Below are positions 1-7,587 of a stretch of DNA of 10,628 bases, one piece after another. The position numbers and the translations under genes are program-made. The first letter of the stretch is position 1. Each line of letters opens with the position of its first letter. The notes under the pieces are model-generated. The model saw nothing but the letters and a program-made list of their open reading frames with translations. It was not told the origin of the DNA and did no database searches. The DNA comes from Candidatus Uhrbacteria bacterium CG_4_9_14_3_um_filter_36_7 (GTDB lineage Bacteria > Patescibacteriota > Patescibacteriia > UBA9934 > GWF2-40-263): the NCBI GenBank assembly GCA_002791255.1, contig PFWS01000053.1, forward strand, positions 1,232 through 11,859. Direction: 5' to 3'.

Positions 1-922
1 AACAAAAACATTGTTTACAATTCACACAATTATCAATATATTCTCCTGTTGACTGTTCACAATGGGTCATAAAGGCATTTGGCCAGACTGCTTTCTCGTG
101 AATGAATGTATGAAATTTTTCTTGAAATGTTTTTAATACAGCCCACGAATTAGTTTTTATCTGTTTGAACCGTTTTTCCCATTCTTCTTTTGAAAGCTGC
201 TCGTTCCACCACAGATACTTACGATTACGTTTATTCGTGGCTCCAAAACAATATTCACAATTTCGACAATCAAATAAAAACCACGAATTCATACAGTCAT
301 ATGATTCTCTGATAAATCGGCAATCAGCAATACGTTGAGAATGAACAATATTATAAGAACGGTAAACATGATTCGAGGCTACTGCTTCAAGAGTATCTTC
401 GGTATCAAGAACATTTTCACAATATCCTGAATGTTTCGTCTGGCTTGCTACAACAAAAACACTATTCTCATCTCCAAAACTTGCCCTAGCAATCGAATTT
501 ATGGGTGGTTGAAAATTTTTTAGAGCACTCAAGGGAACAGTTTGAGCAAGCTCAAATAATTGATCAAAAAAAGAACGTGATAAATCCACGCCACAACCAT
601 ATTCAGCAAAATCGCGAGCATACCAACGTTCATCTTTCATCACCTTAAACCCTGTATGTGGATGTATATGAGTCAAAATTTTCTCGCCTGTTTCTGTATC
701 TTTATGCCACCACCAAGAAAAAGCTGTATAAGTGGCTCCATGAAGTTTTTGTCGTACATCTGGATGATACGGTGAAGGAGGTACATTAAATTTTAAATAC
801 ATGGCAATTTCCTGTTCATCCATAAACCATGTCTGGCCAGATGCAGAACAAACCCTCTCTCCTGGTTCTGTGGTATCAAGAATTGCTTTGACTTTTACAT
901 CGTAATTTGGTGTTTTAGACAT
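1..922 (-). CDS. Cys-rich CPR-type protein of unknown function, C-terminus cut by window edge
   Basis: Reading the minus strand from ATG at 922 gives 307 codons open to the window edge, so the C-terminus is missing. The start lies 2 bases after the TGA of the upstream ATPase gene, so it is almost certainly co-translated with it. There is no Shine-Dalgarno sequence. Seen: a Trp-rich stretch F-S-W-W-W-H (residues 68-73), D-L-S-R-S-F-F-D-Q (113-121), Cys clusters D-C-R-N-C-E-Y-C-F-G (218-227) and N-C-V-N-C-K-Q-C-F (298-306), and a charged segment between them beginning L-S-K-E-E-W-E-K (243-250). From memory this matches a family common in CPR genomes, with an N-terminal zinc-ribbon-like region and rows of C-x-x-C repeats, sometimes mislabelled Caib/Baif family. 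Here the N-terminal ribbon keeps only one Cys (C25). The clusters suggest metal binding; no function is known to me. Confidence is high that it is a gene and moderate for the family. Confidence 0.8.
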   Translation of the reverse strand, partial: MSKTPNYDVKVKAILDTTEPGERVCSASGQTWFMDEQEIAMYLKFNVPPSPYHPDVRQKLHGATYTAFSWWWHKDTETGEKILTHIHPHTGFKVMKDERWYARDFAEYGCGVDLSRSFFDQLFELAQTVPLSALKNFQPPINSIARASFGDENSVFVVASQTKHSGYCENVLDTEDTLEAVASNHVYRSYNIVHSQRIADCRFIRESYDCMNSWFLFDCRNCEYCFGATNKRNRKYLWWNEQLSKEEWEKRFKQIKTNSWAVLKTFQEKFHTFIHEKAVWPNAFMTHCEQSTGEYIDNCVNCKQCFC

Positions 923-924
923 AA

Positions 925-2370
925 TCAAACAATGATTTCATCAGCAGATACTTGTGGAACTTCTTCTTTTTTATCTGAAGATCTACCTGATCGACCATCA
1001 TCACCTTCCTCAAGCATGCACTCAACCTCTTCTCGAGTAGTCGCATACATTTTACGTGAATTTTCGATAATACGATCTGCATATATTTCGTGTTTTGGAT
1101 CTGTTACAGTAAGCACTTCCGCAGAAAATGGGTCATACCGTTTCCCATCAATGGTCATTTTGACATAAATCTCTCTTGCTGCAAGGTTAATAACATCATG
1201 AAATTCAAAAATAGGAGCAAGCTCATTTTGTAAAATAAGTGCATCATCGGAACTAATCTGAAACGTAATCAAAGAAGCAACATTACCAAATAACGAAGCC
1301 TTCAAAGCAGCATCAATCTGGGATAAATTCTGATTAGCCATGGTAAGGGCAATACCGAATTTACGCGCCTCAGCCAAAAGATTTTCAAATGTTTTGGTGG
1401 CAATATTTTGAAATTCATCAACGTATAAATAAAATGGGAAACGTTCGGAAGCAGGAAGAGCTACACGTTTCATGGCTGATTGTTTGATCTTGGTAATAAG
1501 AATAGCACCAAAAAAAGCGCTAACATCATCTCCAAGAGGCCCCTTAGCTAAATTCACAAGTACAACTTTTTTCTCCTGCATGAATTTAAAAAAATCAATT
1601 TTATTGGTTTGTTGGCCAAAAATATTACGCATTAAAGGATCAGCCAAAAGTTGACCTAGTTTATTCAAAAGTGGACTTACAGCTTCAGCATCATAACGCT
1701 GCGACCATTCTGGAAATTCAATCGCCCAAAAACGTCGCACCACACTATCTTTAATATGTTCAATTACTTTTCCTCTAAATGGGCCGCTTGAAAGAAGAGA
1801 AACCATTCCATTGATTGTTCCATTTGGATAATCAATCATTGCAAGCGTGGTAAAACGCAACAAATGCTCAATACGCGGACTCCAATCAGATGAAAATTGC
1901 TTTTTAAAAATTTCAATCATTTCATTAGTTACTGGAAAACGATCTTCTTCTGCTACATTAGCAATCGGATTAAATGCTATGGGAAAATTTCGATCAGAAG
2001 GATTAATGACTGCTATATCATCTAAACGTTCTTCTGGAACAAATTCAAGAATACTTTGAATTAAATCACCGTGTGGATCAATCACACATGTTCCATAACC
2101 AAAAAAGACATCTGCTCGAATTAATAATTCCAATAATTTTGTTTTTCCAACACCGCTTTTTCCAATCACATAAAGATGTCGTAAACGATCTTTACGTTTA
2201 ATACCAAAAATCCATCTCTTGCTTCCATAGCCAGAACTATAATTTGTGCGACCAAATAAAGAAACATCTTCAGGTGGAGATTTCTCATTTGTTGGAAGCA
2301 CATCTGGTGCCTCATGACGCCTAGCAACAATATTCTCACCTTCTTCTTGTTCAGGATTTAAATAAGACAT
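925..2370 (-). CDS. VirD4/TraG-like type IV secretion DNA-binding ATPase (shorter paralogue)
   Basis: A 481-aa P-loop ATPase of the VirD4/TraG/HerA superfamily, expected to act as a hexameric motor moving or gripping DNA at the inner membrane. Walker A is G-K-S-G-V-G-K-T (residues 70-77). Walker B is F-Y-L-Y-V-D-E-F-Q-N (313-322), with D318/E319. The sensor glutamine is in M-A-N-Q (344-347). The conserved opening F-G-R-T-N-Y (39-44) and D-P-H-G-D (98-102) are present. There is no transmembrane segment. The first 38 residues form a linker with A-R-R-H-E-A-P-D-V-L-P (16-26), which resembles a motif near residue 443 of the 577-aa membrane protein two genes upstream. The acidic tail after residue 450 looks disordered. 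It starts 11 bases after the stop of its longer paralogue, which is alignable over most of the ATPase region. The ATG is preceded by AT-rich sequence without a Shine-Dalgarno. Family assignment is firm; substrate is unknown, and an inactive or regulatory partner role is possible, although the key motifs look intact. Confidence 0.9.
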   Translation of the reverse strand: MSYLNPEQEEGENIVARRHEAPDVLPTNEKSPPEDVSLFGRTNYSSGYGSKRWIFGIKRKDRLRHLYVIGKSGVGKTKLLELLIRADVFFGYGTCVIDPHGDLIQSILEFVPEERLDDIAVINPSDRNFPIAFNPIANVAEEDRFPVTNEMIEIFKKQFSSDWSPRIEHLLRFTTLAMIDYPNGTINGMVSLLSSGPFRGKVIEHIKDSVVRRFWAIEFPEWSQRYDAEAVSPLLNKLGQLLADPLMRNIFGQQTNKIDFFKFMQEKKVVLVNLAKGPLGDDVSAFFGAILITKIKQSAMKRVALPASERFPFYLYVDEFQNIATKTFENLLAEARKFGIALTMANQNLSQIDAALKASLFGNVASLITFQISSDDALILQNELAPIFEFHDVINLAAREIYVKMTIDGKRYDPFSAEVLTVTDPKHEIYADRIIENSRKMYATTREEVECMLEEGDDGRSGRSSDKKEEVPQVSADEIIV

Positions 2371-2381
2371 AGAAAATTATT

Positions 2382-4346
2382 TTACCATGGAAAAATTTTT
2401 TCTCCTTCATTATTATTTGAACCTAAATTGGGTGATGAAGAAACCGGAGGAAGAGGCCTATTTTCTGATGAATTTACAGATCCTGAATCTATTGTTTGAT
2501 TTGTTTTTTTACGCCTACGACGACGCCGTTTTTTCTCAACAGACGAGGCCTCATTTTCAACCGTTTCATTTGACTTGGGTGAAATGATCTGTGATACAAC
2601 CGGTGGGGTATTTATATCGATCGTTGATGGAATCGAATTTTTAGGAATCAATGGTGGTTGTGGATTTGAAATAACAGAAGTTGGTGGTTGTTTTTTTTGA
2701 TCTTCTAAATGTTTACTTCCAATAAGAGCTGATAAACCCACTTCTTGCTTTATTTCGTGTGCCATAATTTGTCCTTCTGTAATTGTTGGCAGAGTCTCCT
2801 GTTTTGGAACAAAAGAATCTCTTTTATCGGACGATTTTGATTCATATTTTGGTTTCTTGCGTTCCTCACGAATGATTTTAATACATTCTTCACAATAAAT
2901 CGGTCGGCTGCGATCAAGCTCCACTGGCAAATTAATTAGTGTGTTACAGCGAGTACAATTATATTCAAACTGTGGACGCCTAGCTTTTTTACGATCTTTT
3001 TTTTCTTCATCAATTTTTTTAAAAGTATCTTCAAGACCAGCACTTTCACCCCCCATTTCACTCCAAGCTAAAATTGCGCGTTCAACTACTTCTCGAGGAC
3101 GAGCATATAAAGCTCGCGAACTTTGAATTACATCTTGTGTTGAATTGGTTCGTTGAGCAATCGGGGGCAGTGTTAAGGCTGAAAACGGATCAGATGCTAC
3201 CCCATTAATCATGAGACGTAAATAAATTTGAAATTTAGCTAAATTGACTAAATCTTCTTGAGTAAAACGAGGGGTAAATTCTGTCTCAAGAAATATTGCG
3301 TCTGGTGAACCAACCCGAAAGGTAATAATTGTTCCAACGTTTCCAAAAACAGCTGAGCGCACTTTTTCATCTAATTGATCAATATATTGGTGAGCCATAA
3401 TAAGAGCCAGACGATATTTACGCGCTTCAGATAAAATATTCGCAAAACTTTCAGTGGCAAAATTTTGAAATTCATCAATAAACAGATAAAAGTCACTGCG
3501 TTCAACTTCAGGAACATCAACACGCTCCATGGCAGCTAATTGCATTTGTGTGGTTAACATGCCGCCTAAAAGAGCCATAGCATCTTCTCCAATACGTCCC
3601 TTGGAAAGATTGACAATGAAAATTTTATTTTGATCCATGATTTCACGGGCATAAATGGTTGATTTTTGTTGAGCAACAATATTGCGCACAAGCGCAGTCG
3701 AAAGAAATTGGCCGACTTTATTTTGAATAGGAGCAATAGCTTCACGTTGAAATTTTGGATCCCACTGCTCAAATTCAGTAATCCAAAAGGCTTTAACCAC
3801 TGGATCTTGAACTCCTGCAATCATTTTTCGACGAAAATCTTTATCTACTAAAATACGATTTACTCCGAGCAAGGAATTCCCAGGGTTTTCAAGAAGGGTC
3901 AAAATACAATTATTAAGAATATGTTCCATACGCGCACTCCAAACATCTGGCCAAATTTTCTTAAAAACACCCATAAGCCCAGAAGCCACCACATGGCGCT
4001 TACTTGAATCAACTGATTCAAGAATATTAAATCCGACTGGATAATCAAGATCAGCTGGATTAAGATAAACCACATCCTCAAGCCGCCATTCTGGAATATA
4101 GTCAATAAGTTTTTCAGCTGTATCCCCGTGCGGATCAACATAAGCGCACCCATGCCCAAGATAAATATCAGAAAGGATCATATTTTCAAGCAAAGTCGTT
4201 TTTCCCATACCAGTTTTTCCAATAACATAAACATGACGACGACGATCGTCTGTGCGTATACCAAATTTACGCATCGCATTTCGATAATTGGTGCGTCCAA
4301 AATAAATAACATCATTTTCGTGGTCATGATCAGCGTAAGCAGGCAT
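2382..4346 (-). CDS. VirD4/TraG-like ATPase with C-terminal zinc ribbon and basic tail (longer paralogue)
   Basis: A 654-aa P-loop ATPase paralogous to the next gene. It opens almost at once with the family motif F-G-R-T-N-Y (residues 16-21). Walker A is G-K-T-G-M-G-K-T (43-50), D-P-H-G-D is at 71-75, Walker B is F-Y-L-F-I-D-E-F-Q-N (286-295) with D291/E292, and the sensor motif is M-A-H-Q (317-320). The ATPase core ends near residue 420. Then come a Lys/Glu-rich helix (about 439-457) and a zinc ribbon with C464-x-x-C467 and C485-x-x-C488, the second pair in R-P-I-Y-C-E-E-C. A long Pro/Ser-rich disordered tail follows, with a basic patch of six consecutive Arg flanked by Lys (605-614). No transmembrane helix is seen, so membrane attachment would come from the 577-aa protein encoded 24 bases upstream. 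The likely role is the DNA-motor subunit of a type IV secretion-like machine; the ribbon and basic tail may bind nucleic acid or a partner (inference). No relaxase is nearby. Confidence 0.9.
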   Translation of the reverse strand: MPAYADHDHENDVIYFGRTNYRNAMRKFGIRTDDRRRHVYVIGKTGMGKTTLLENMILSDIYLGHGCAYVDPHGDTAEKLIDYIPEWRLEDVVYLNPADLDYPVGFNILESVDSSKRHVVASGLMGVFKKIWPDVWSARMEHILNNCILTLLENPGNSLLGVNRILVDKDFRRKMIAGVQDPVVKAFWITEFEQWDPKFQREAIAPIQNKVGQFLSTALVRNIVAQQKSTIYAREIMDQNKIFIVNLSKGRIGEDAMALLGGMLTTQMQLAAMERVDVPEVERSDFYLFIDEFQNFATESFANILSEARKYRLALIMAHQYIDQLDEKVRSAVFGNVGTIITFRVGSPDAIFLETEFTPRFTQEDLVNLAKFQIYLRLMINGVASDPFSALTLPPIAQRTNSTQDVIQSSRALYARPREVVERAILAWSEMGGESAGLEDTFKKIDEEKKDRKKARRPQFEYNCTRCNTLINLPVELDRSRPIYCEECIKIIREERKKPKYESKSSDKRDSFVPKQETLPTITEGQIMAHEIKQEVGLSALIGSKHLEDQKKQPPTSVISNPQPPLIPKNSIPSTIDINTPPVVSQIISPKSNETVENEASSVEKKRRRRRRKKTNQTIDSGSVNSSENRPLPPVSSSPNLGSNNNEGEKIFPW

Positions 4347-4370
4347 AAGTTTAAATATTATGTTATGGGA

Positions 4371-6104
4371 TTATGGGTTCTGATTTTTAGAAGAATCATC
4401 TTCCTCTGTTTGAGGCTCAATATTTATATCTTCTAATTCTACTCCTGGTTCAATTAAAACCCGCATAGCATCTGGAATTTTTCGAGACTTTTTAAAAGAA
4501 ACCTGATGTGTGGAAACATGGTTTGGTTTAGTTGATGTGGGTGGAGTCGGTAAATGAGGCTCTGTGTGTTTTTCTTTATCATCAATAGGTGGAAGATTAA
4601 TCTGAAACGTTTCTTCTTTTTCTTCTACTGTTAGAGGTCGGGATGATGAAGCCGTAGATGGTGGTTCAGGTGGTTTTACCTCTTTAGGAGCTTTTGCTTG
4701 TGGTGGAGGTGAAAGAAAAATTCCTTCATCCTCACCAAAAGCCACAGGAAGTCCAACTGGCGGTTCAGCGCGTCTAGCTTCTGTTTTCTTTACAAGTGGA
4801 GCTTTAATATCAATACTTGGAAAGTGATAAATAGTAGCAAGTTCTTCGGTATTTAAAATAAATGGAGTTGCTCCCATGGCAAAATCGCGTTTTCTATATC
4901 CTTCAAATAAACGTTTTAAACGACGATCATACGACCATTTCAACCAAAAATATTCATCATCTGGAGTTACTTTTGGATCAAGAGCAAATTCATTAAGCCC
5001 TTGATTGGTAAATTGTTGAAACATTCCCTTAAGCATGACTACGCGCCAAGGGCGTCGAAACTGCTTCCCTTTTCCAAAATAAAGCACACGAATTTTAGTT
5101 TGAAATCCAATTTTTTGAATTTTTTTTGCAATGGATTCAACTTGATTTTTTTGTGGAATAGTCAATTGTTCTAATTTAGGAGTATCCTTTTTTTCTTCTT
5201 TTTTAGGTTCTGTGGCAAATCCAAACATAGAAAGCAAATTCACAGATCCGCCAGTCAATGCCTCAAGAAAAGCGCTTGGCAACCACAAAAGAGCTGCAAA
5301 TAATTGATCTAAAATGCTTTCTTTGGGTTTTTCTTGTTTGCCATAGAATTTATCAATTGCTTTTTCGCCTTCTTTTTTCCAATCCTGACCTCCGGCCTCA
5401 AAAACAATCTGAATCCAAATTTTTTCTCCTGGCTCCAAACGACTAAGTTGTTCTAAGATAACAGCAAGAGGATCTTTTAATTGTTGAGAAAGCGTGTGTT
5501 CAAAATCTATCCATGTTCTAATAGGAAGATAAGAAGGTTGTTTAAGAAAAAATTCGGTTCCCCAAAATCGCCAACTCTCTTCATTTGGATATTCCGTTGG
5601 TACAGTATTTATGTAATCATCCACAATTTGAATTTCTGCATCTGGATATTGGGCATAAATACTTGCCTCCACTAAATCACGATACCTATCTGGACAACGA
5701 ATATAAAATTGAATATAACCTCCATCTGATACTATTTCAAAACTAAACCGGCTTTTTATCCCATGAACCCCATAAACCCATTTTTGTTTCCAACTTGGAG
5801 TTGATTTAGTTCCTTGAATCGTTGAAAAAACATTTTCCATGGCTTTTGGGCTTTGTTCAGTTAAACGAGGAACATCTATTGCAAGAATAGTCCATTTTAA
5901 AATTGATTTATATTTATCCTTGCGGGTATCAAGCCAAATTTGTCCAAATCCCCACAATAAAATAGTTAAGATGGGAATCCATCCAACAAATAAAAGTATC
6001 TGAAACAACACAACATCAATAGGTTGGGAGAAAAAACTTAATAAACCTGTGGGAGCCACTCTGGTTGTTGTTTCTTCAAAAATAACCGCAAAAACAGACC
6101 ACAT
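4371..6104 (-). CDS. Membrane-anchored CPR protein associated with VirD4-like ATPases
   Basis: First gene of the left operon, 577 aa. One strong hydrophobic stretch spans about residues 29-58 and is rich in Leu, Ile and Trp. A second hydrophobic or amphipathic segment lies at about 264-297. Between them is a soluble domain with the motifs S-P-K-A-M-E (85-90), F-E-I-V-S-D-G-G-Y (122-130), Y-A-Q-Y-P-D-A-E-I (150-158), P-I-R-T-W-I-D-F-E (194-202) and E-K-I-W-I-Q (227-232). Residues 416-429 contain F-I-L-N-T-E-E-L-A-T-I-Y-H-F, followed by R-R-A-E-P-P-V-G-L-P (444-453). The tail from 465 is Pro/Glu-rich and probably disordered. I recognise these motifs from CPR proteins found next to, or fused in front of, VirD4/TraG-like ATPases (I believe Pfam DUF8128, unverified). 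It carries no Walker motif, so it is not itself a motor. Likely role: membrane anchor or docking scaffold for the two ATPases encoded just downstream. Function is inferred from context only. Confidence 0.85.
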   Translation of the reverse strand: MWSVFAVIFEETTTRVAPTGLLSFFSQPIDVVLFQILLFVGWIPILTILLWGFGQIWLDTRKDKYKSILKWTILAIDVPRLTEQSPKAMENVFSTIQGTKSTPSWKQKWVYGVHGIKSRFSFEIVSDGGYIQFYIRCPDRYRDLVEASIYAQYPDAEIQIVDDYINTVPTEYPNEESWRFWGTEFFLKQPSYLPIRTWIDFEHTLSQQLKDPLAVILEQLSRLEPGEKIWIQIVFEAGGQDWKKEGEKAIDKFYGKQEKPKESILDQLFAALLWLPSAFLEALTGGSVNLLSMFGFATEPKKEEKKDTPKLEQLTIPQKNQVESIAKKIQKIGFQTKIRVLYFGKGKQFRRPWRVVMLKGMFQQFTNQGLNEFALDPKVTPDDEYFWLKWSYDRRLKRLFEGYRKRDFAMGATPFILNTEELATIYHFPSIDIKAPLVKKTEARRAEPPVGLPVAFGEDEGIFLSPPPQAKAPKEVKPPEPPSTASSSRPLTVEEKEETFQINLPPIDDKEKHTEPHLPTPPTSTKPNHVSTHQVSFKKSRKIPDAMRVLIEPGVELEDINIEPQTEEDDSSKNQNP

Positions 6105-6114
6105 AGAATTTTTT

Positions 6115-6123
6115 ATTATAACA
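6115..6123 (-). promoter_or_regulatory. Extended -10 promoter for the membrane-protein/ATPase operon
   Basis: On the minus strand the sequence is TGTTATAAT, a perfect TATAAT preceded by the extended-element TGn. No convincing -35 is present at 16-18 bases; the TTGACG lying 4 bases upstream is too close to serve. The -10 ends 10 bases before the ATG at 6104. Transcription would therefore start about 3-4 bases ahead of the start codon, giving a nearly leaderless message, which agrees with the absence of a Shine-Dalgarno sequence. Inferred from sequence only. Confidence 0.55.
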
Positions 6124-6232
6124 CGTCAAGAAGAAACTCATAAATTTAAATAAAGACTTTGTACTACTTATGTTATGGTAAAAGGAGAGTATAGATCTCT
6201 TCGATATTTTTATTATCAGTAAAAATAATTCT

Positions 6233-6691
6233 ATGAAACTTCCCCATCCACTTAAATATTATTCAAAAAAAACCTATCTTGTAGTTGCAGATGGGCTTTC
6301 AGCAAAAATTTACCTCATTTATGGACGTCGCTTTAGACTAATAAAACAAATGCAAGAAGATGCTTCCTTAAATGATATTGAACATCATGTTATATCAAAA
6401 ACACCAAGTGGTCAGGTGGCTACAATAGAAGACGAAAACCTAAAAGAACGTGTAAAAATACATTTTTTACGTGAGCTTAGTAAATCTCTTTCTCAAGATT
6501 TAAAACAAAAAATATATGAGCAAATAGTTTTAGTAATTAGTGATCCTGAAAAAAATATCTTTTTTAAGAATCTTCATCCAAATGTTCAATCAACTATTTG
6601 TATGATCATCGCAAAAAATTTGACGAATAAACACCCTATTGATCTTTTTAAAGTAATTGACAAACAGCGCGGTGCATCATTTTCATCTTAA
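6233..6691 (+). CDS. Host-attachment (Host_attach/AtsE-like) family protein
   Basis: A 152-aa soluble protein with no signal peptide or membrane helix. The pattern fits the Host_attach family (named from Agrobacterium attachment genes; biochemical role unclear). It has V-V-A-D-G-L-S-A-K-I-Y near the N-terminus (residues 17-27), a helix F-L-R-E-L-S-K-S-L (78-86), the strand Q-I-V-L-V-I-S-D-P (97-105) and the C-terminal A-K-N-L-T-N-K-H-P-I-D-L (127-138). These correspond to the family's VADG-x-x-A-R, F-A-x-x-L, L-V-L-V-A-P and K-D-L-T-x-x-x-x-x-x-L signatures. Length is typical. I also know of a suggested kinship between such proteins and the eRF1-like/ribosome-associated fold, but the sequence here does not settle that. 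The ATG at 6233 is preceded by AT-rich sequence; an AAGGAG at 6182-6187 is 45 bases away, too far to serve it. It stands alone on the plus strand, divergent from the ATPase operon and convergent with secF. Confidence 0.65.
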   Translation: MKLPHPLKYYSKKTYLVVADGLSAKIYLIYGRRFRLIKQMQEDASLNDIEHHVISKTPSGQVATIEDENLKERVKIHFLRELSKSLSQDLKQKIYEQIVLVISDPEKNIFFKNLHPNVQSTICMIIAKNLTNKHPIDLFKVIDKQRGASFSS

Positions 6692-7587
6692 ATTTGTTTA
6701 TGTTGCCATTTTTGCCAAGTTACAAGCAAAGTACTTGCTAAAAAGGAAGAATAAGCTCCACAGGTAATACCAATAATAAGTGCCAAAGCAAACAAACGTG
6801 TAGTATCTCCCCCAAAAATAAAGATCGCTATAAGTGAAAGCAGAGTGGTAATGGTCGTATAAAACGAACGCAAAAGAGTTTGTCGAATACTTTTCTCAAC
6901 CACAAAATCAAATGATTCACTTGTTTTTTGAAGAAGATTTTCACGTGTCCGATCAAATACGACAATTGTATCATTGATGGAATATCCAAGAATAGTTAAA
7001 AGAGCCGCAATAAAGGCTGTTCCTATTTCCCATCCAAACCAATAACCAAAAAATGAAAATATACCAACAGGGATAATAATATCATGAAAAGCAGAAAGAA
7101 TTGCTAAAATTCCATATTTCCAAGAAGGTACTGGTTTAGAAACTTTACGAAATGCCCAAAAAATATAAATAGCAATTAAAATTAATAGTAAACCCATTGC
7201 CAATAAAGATCGGTAACGTAATTCACTGCCAATTACAGGACCAATCGAATCATATTTAAGTTCGTTCACTTTTCCATAATTCTCCTGCAATGCTTGTAGA
7301 AGTGCTTGGTGTTGTTCTTGTGTTAAAGGAGAAAGTCGAATAATAACTCCACCACTGCTAGTTGTTTGAACAGAAGCGTTTGTATAGTCCATGAGTTCAA
7401 GTGATGAACGCAGAGAAGCTATATCAGGCTGTGTCTCTTCAAATTGAATTTCTAATAATGTTCCACCTGTAAAATCAATGCTTGGACGTAAACCAAAAAA
7501 AATAAGACTTATAAAACTTGCAAGCACTAAAAAACCTGAAAAAATAAACCACACTCGACGATATTTTACAAAAAAGAGTTGTTTCAT
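6688..7587 (-). CDS. secF: Protein translocase subunit SecF
   Basis: A 299-aa SecF, the partner of SecD in the proton-driven accessory complex that pulls exported proteins through SecYEG on the outer face of the membrane. Seen: an N-terminal membrane helix (about 11-32) and the signature D-F-T-G-G-T-L-L-E-I (38-47) opening the P4 extracytoplasmic domain. A further set of membrane helices runs from about 126 to 290. The conserved G-Y-S-I-N-D-T-I-V-V-F-D-R-T-R-E-N (201-217) lies in the helix 4/5 region, and D169 in A-F-H-D may contribute to proton handling. Length is normal. The ATG overlaps the TGA of secD in an ATGA, a standard translational-coupling arrangement. Its TAA shares the bases TTAA with the stop codon of the converging host-attachment gene, and no terminator is evident between them. 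Assignment is secure. Confidence 0.97.
   Translation of the reverse strand: MKQLFFVKYRRVWFIFSGFLVLASFISLIFFGLRPSIDFTGGTLLEIQFEETQPDIASLRSSLELMDYTNASVQTTSSGGVIIRLSPLTQEQHQALLQALQENYGKVNELKYDSIGPVIGSELRYRSLLAMGLLLILIAIYIFWAFRKVSKPVPSWKYGILAILSAFHDIIIPVGIFSFFGYWFGWEIGTAFIAALLTILGYSINDTIVVFDRTRENLLQKTSESFDFVVEKSIRQTLLRSFYTTITTLLSLIAIFIFGGDTTRLFALALIIGITCGAYSSFLASTLLVTWQKWQHKQI

Noticed and set aside
3566..4159. Minus-strand frames of 84 and 86 codons inside the longer ATPase, considered as a frameshift
   Set aside because: The main frame is continuous through all conserved ATPase motifs there, so these are off-frame shadows.
4128..4436. 102-codon plus-strand frame and similar plus-strand frames across 900-5700
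   Set aside because: They lie antisense to clearly homologous minus-strand genes, have no family features, and cross gene boundaries.
6124..6129. TTGACG as the -35 element of the ATPase operon promoter
   Set aside because: It lies only 4 bases upstream of TATAAT, far too close for a -35.
6182..6187. AAGGAG upstream of the host-attachment gene as evidence for an earlier start
   Set aside because: No ATG, GTG or TTG follows at usable spacing in the right frame, and an in-frame TAA sits at 6179-6181.
6169..6216. Promoter for the host-attachment gene (TATGTT, TATGGT or TATTAT as -10)
   Set aside because: None has a believable -35 at correct spacing, so no single site can be supported.
6715..6745. 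Short inverted repeat AGCAA/TTGCT as a terminator between secF and the host-attachment gene
   Set aside because: It lies inside the secF coding end, has a weak 5-base stem, and has no T tract in either direction.
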